Shown: positions 61,301 through 64,000 of the stretch, in pieces | Layout of the letters: each line of letters begins with the position of its first letter | Position numbering within the stretch: position 1 is the stretch's first letter | Assembly: GCF_900496995.4 (NCBI RefSeq) | Contig: NC_044011.1 | Coordinates: 24,150,041-24,214,040 of the forward strand | DNA from: Aquila chrysaetos chrysaetos | Lineage: Eukaryota; Chordata; Aves; Accipitriformes; Accipitridae | Direction of reading: 5' to 3' | Length of the DNA: 64,000 nt | Made by a program: the position numbers and the translations under genes | The notes under the pieces: model-generated | What the model was told of the DNA's origin: nothing | The model's input: only the letters and a program-made list of their open reading frames with translations | The model's database searches: none

Positions 61301-64000
61301 AGATTTAAAAGGGAGGCTTAAAAATTCAGAATTGCTTTGTTTGTAAACTCTGTTCTGAAAAGGGAACAAATATACCACATGCCCTGTATTTGCATCTATG
61401 CTATGCCTCTCAGTATGGACTGTGCCACTACTTTATTTCTGCCTGTGAATAAAAAACTTCCACTGCCGTCTCCTGCATGTGGTTCAGAATAAAAATGAAA
61501 AAAACCCGAACCCCCAAAACCCCTTCCATTTTGTTTATCCCAGAAGTCTCGTCTATAATTTTCTAAAGATGAAAACAAATTCATACTCTCTGAATGTATC
61601 TCAATGCATCCATGTTAAGCAGTGCTTTTTATTACTGAAACTGAAGCACACCTATTGTCCTGAAATGCCCACCATTTTTTACAAAAGGGAACTATCAACT
61701 GCACAGAATTATTCAAAAGGGCCTTTATGATCCTGCAGCGTGCTGCTAGCAGTTACAGACGTGAACTGGATCCCTGCAACCAAATCCAAGTTTGGATTCA
61801 AATTCACTACTGTATCACTAGTCTACTGGACTAGGTTTACTCTCCAAGTCTACAACCCTTTACACTTTACAGGACTGTGATCTGGATTTTGAAATACTGC
61901 ATTGGAACAAAACAGATTTTGTGGTCCTGGTACAGCATTTTTGAGGTCCTGACAGCCTGTTTTAGAGGCCATGTGGGTATCTCAGGTTTGGAGAAAGGCA
62001 GGACAGTTACTTAGATCCCTCTCCTGTTTATACTACTAGTCCTTTTTTTGTGAGAGATTTAATTGAAGGAACCAATAGTGGATCCCTTTTACAGGAAAAG
62101 CCAGTTTTACAAACTTTTACCAGCTGCACTCCAAGACAACGTTCTGCAATCCTTGCCTCATGGCCTCTACACACTGGGTTTTGTTTTTCCTTCCAACAAC
62201 CTTTCATCACAACAAATGATGCCAACATGGGGCAAACCATAAAGCAGACCCTTGGTATTTTGAATAGGTGACTGAGACCAGCTGGGAAGCCTGTACTCTG
62301 GCAGCAGAGGTTACAAGCTGCATCCTGGGGAGGGCTGTGGTAACAGACATGCCTTTGTCTACCTTTTGGTTCATCAGTTTTCTAATACTATTTTTATAAA
62401 CTCTAGAAACAAAAAACCCATGAGGGACTCATGCAATCTTTCAAAAACCAAACGTTAAGAAATTCCTTCTGAATGCTGGAAAACTTCATTTTTCTACTTA
62501 CATTGTGCCTCTTACCGACACCAAGAGGGCGACCCGAGTTGCTGTTGCATACACGAAAAGCTTTCAATACAGGACTCCCTTTCTATGGTGACTCCTCAGT
62601 GGCTCCTACTCATAACAATCCCTCACTATAAGATAATTGATTATTAACCCCTCCATACAGGGGCAAAAGCTTTGCTGGTGTGCAGTATAGTGGGACAAGA
62701 AGGAAGGAGACAACTACCTTAACTATTGATGGACTAAGAAACCTTCAGCAGATAACTATCAATTACTTCTGCATATGGTGGGGTGGGAGAAAACAAAGGA
62801 AGGCCAATAAAACAAATACCAGACAGATTTCAGCATGTGAATTCATACAGTTTGCTATGTCAGTGGTTGTGTCTTTATCATGGTTCACCATCTCTACATG
62901 AGCAGAAAAAGAGCTAAGAGTGAAGACATCATTTATACTCACAACGCCCAGGCAGATGTAGACTATTGCAAGGCTGCCATGCGTGGCTGCAGCCTGTGGA
63001 AACATCTAGGTTTTGCTACACTAGACTTTTGTGTCTACAGAATCTGATTCAAAATTAAATTAAATCTCATTGACTTCTGTGGGAATTGGATGAGGTTCCC
63101 ACATCTACATACTGAACTGCAATGTCCTATGCATCAGACCAATGTGTTGAACATTTTCTTTACTGAGGACTTTCAGATAAATTTGGTAGGCCATATATAT
63201 TAATAGCACTACAGCATTAGAGAAATACCACCCCAGTTCACCCTGCAAAGACAGTGAGTCCACAGTCCATAATAAATTGAATAACAAGCTATAACCAAGC
63301 ACCAGACTGTATGCTTCCCACCCTTGCAAGAGACTGTGAATGAGCCAGCACATTCAAGATCATGGTTTTGAAGTAATGAACACAAACATCAGCATGTGCC
63401 CATATCTAATCAACACAATAAGCATAGACAGGAAAGTCACAACTCTGAACATTTCCTCGTTAATTAGGAAGGACTTCCCTGAAATGTCTCGAGTGGTCAC
63501 TTAAGGAATTGGCACAAATAAGGCACTGAGAGGAAGGGTGAAATTATAATCTCATTATGACACGATGGTGATGACATTTGTTTTGCTGGATGTTCCCACC
63601 TGATGTTAAGCAGCATGTGCAGTTTAGCTCTCCTCTTGGAAATCTAACAAACTTCTTTAGTTTTATGTATGTTGCTCTGTAAATACAGGACTGTCTAACA
63701 AGGCCATAGAGGCAATACCAATCTGTCCTTCATGCTGAATACATGGGTTTCTAGTTTGCTGGAAAGATTTTTTCATTTGATTTGGCCCACTGAGGAACAA
63801 ACTAAACAGAATTAGTAATTTCTAGTAAAGAGGAAATTAAGGATGTTGCAGCTATTCAAGGAAAACGGTGCTCTTGCCAGTTTCAGTGATGACAACAGGA
63901 ATACCTGCAGCTCCCTTTAGAGCTGGAGGCTTGGCAAACGTGGCAAAAGTTTGTTTTGTTCAGACAAAACCCTTTGAAGCTCAGCAATCTAAAATTTCTG
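58301..64000 (-). other. Presumed AKAP7 intron
   Basis: This stretch is transcribed upstream of the last AKAP7 exon if the gene continues past the window. No exon with the known AKAP7 short-isoform N-terminus or the phosphoesterase-like domain was seen. A small C-run lies at about 58,852, and a possible dispersed-repeat motif 'ctcattgacttctgtgggaa' lies near 63,067. A donor-like CGGTAAGAG on the minus strand near 62,516 closes a short open segment, but no family is recognised. Confidence 0.6.

Noticed and set aside
1-64000. Bacterial-type system, CRISPR array, operon or tRNA gene
   Set aside because: No direct-repeat array, no ribosome-binding-site-led gene cluster and no tRNA B-box sequence was found. 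The sequence is vertebrate throughout.

Overview
This is nuclear DNA of a bird. The best markers are CR1 LINE fragments, above all a well-preserved 3' end at 30,055-30,820 with the CR1 reverse-transcriptase C-terminus and the terminal ATTCTATG-type octamer tail typical of avian copies. The window also has a small hAT-type DNA element, a MIR-like SINE fragment, very few long open frames, and coding sequence split into short exons with vertebrate splice sites. I cannot name the species.

The one gene I recognise is AKAP7 (A-kinase anchoring protein 7, AKAP15/18) on the minus strand. Its usual last coding exon, carrying the PKA-anchoring helix and the stop codon, is at 58,098-58,300. Everything above 58,300 to the window end is read as an AKAP7 intron; I found no further AKAP7 exon there. 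About 0.8 kb further downstream is a second exon-like unit (57,134-57,333, minus strand) with a good acceptor, the same incoming splice phase and a 65-codon coiled-coil-like reading frame ending in a stop. It could be an unannotated alternative AKAP7 terminal exon or the end of an unrecognised gene. Likely poly(A) signals lie at 56,869 and 56,059.

The rest (about 1-56,000) looks like a long, mostly non-coding flank. It holds CR1 pieces (7,555-8,000; 21,485-21,640; 30,055-30,820; 37,170-37,330; 44,470-45,480; 45,770-45,930), a 288-bp hAT-like MITE (15,980-16,267), a MIR-like fragment (19,390-19,540), two short perfect hairpins and several simple repeats. No tRNA, rRNA, CRISPR or intact viral or transposon gene was seen.

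The most interesting unexplained part is 46.4-53.0 kb. It contains a sharp CpG-rich block (48,851-49,095) and several segments bounded by convincing splice signals, mostly readable on the minus strand (46,395-46,512; donor at 47,954; donor at 52,879). A simple reading is an unannotated spliced transcript, probably non-coding, downstream of AKAP7. A second unexplained patch is 35.7-36.6 kb, with protein-like minus-strand open frames, one behind a splice acceptor. These are hypotheses, not gene calls.
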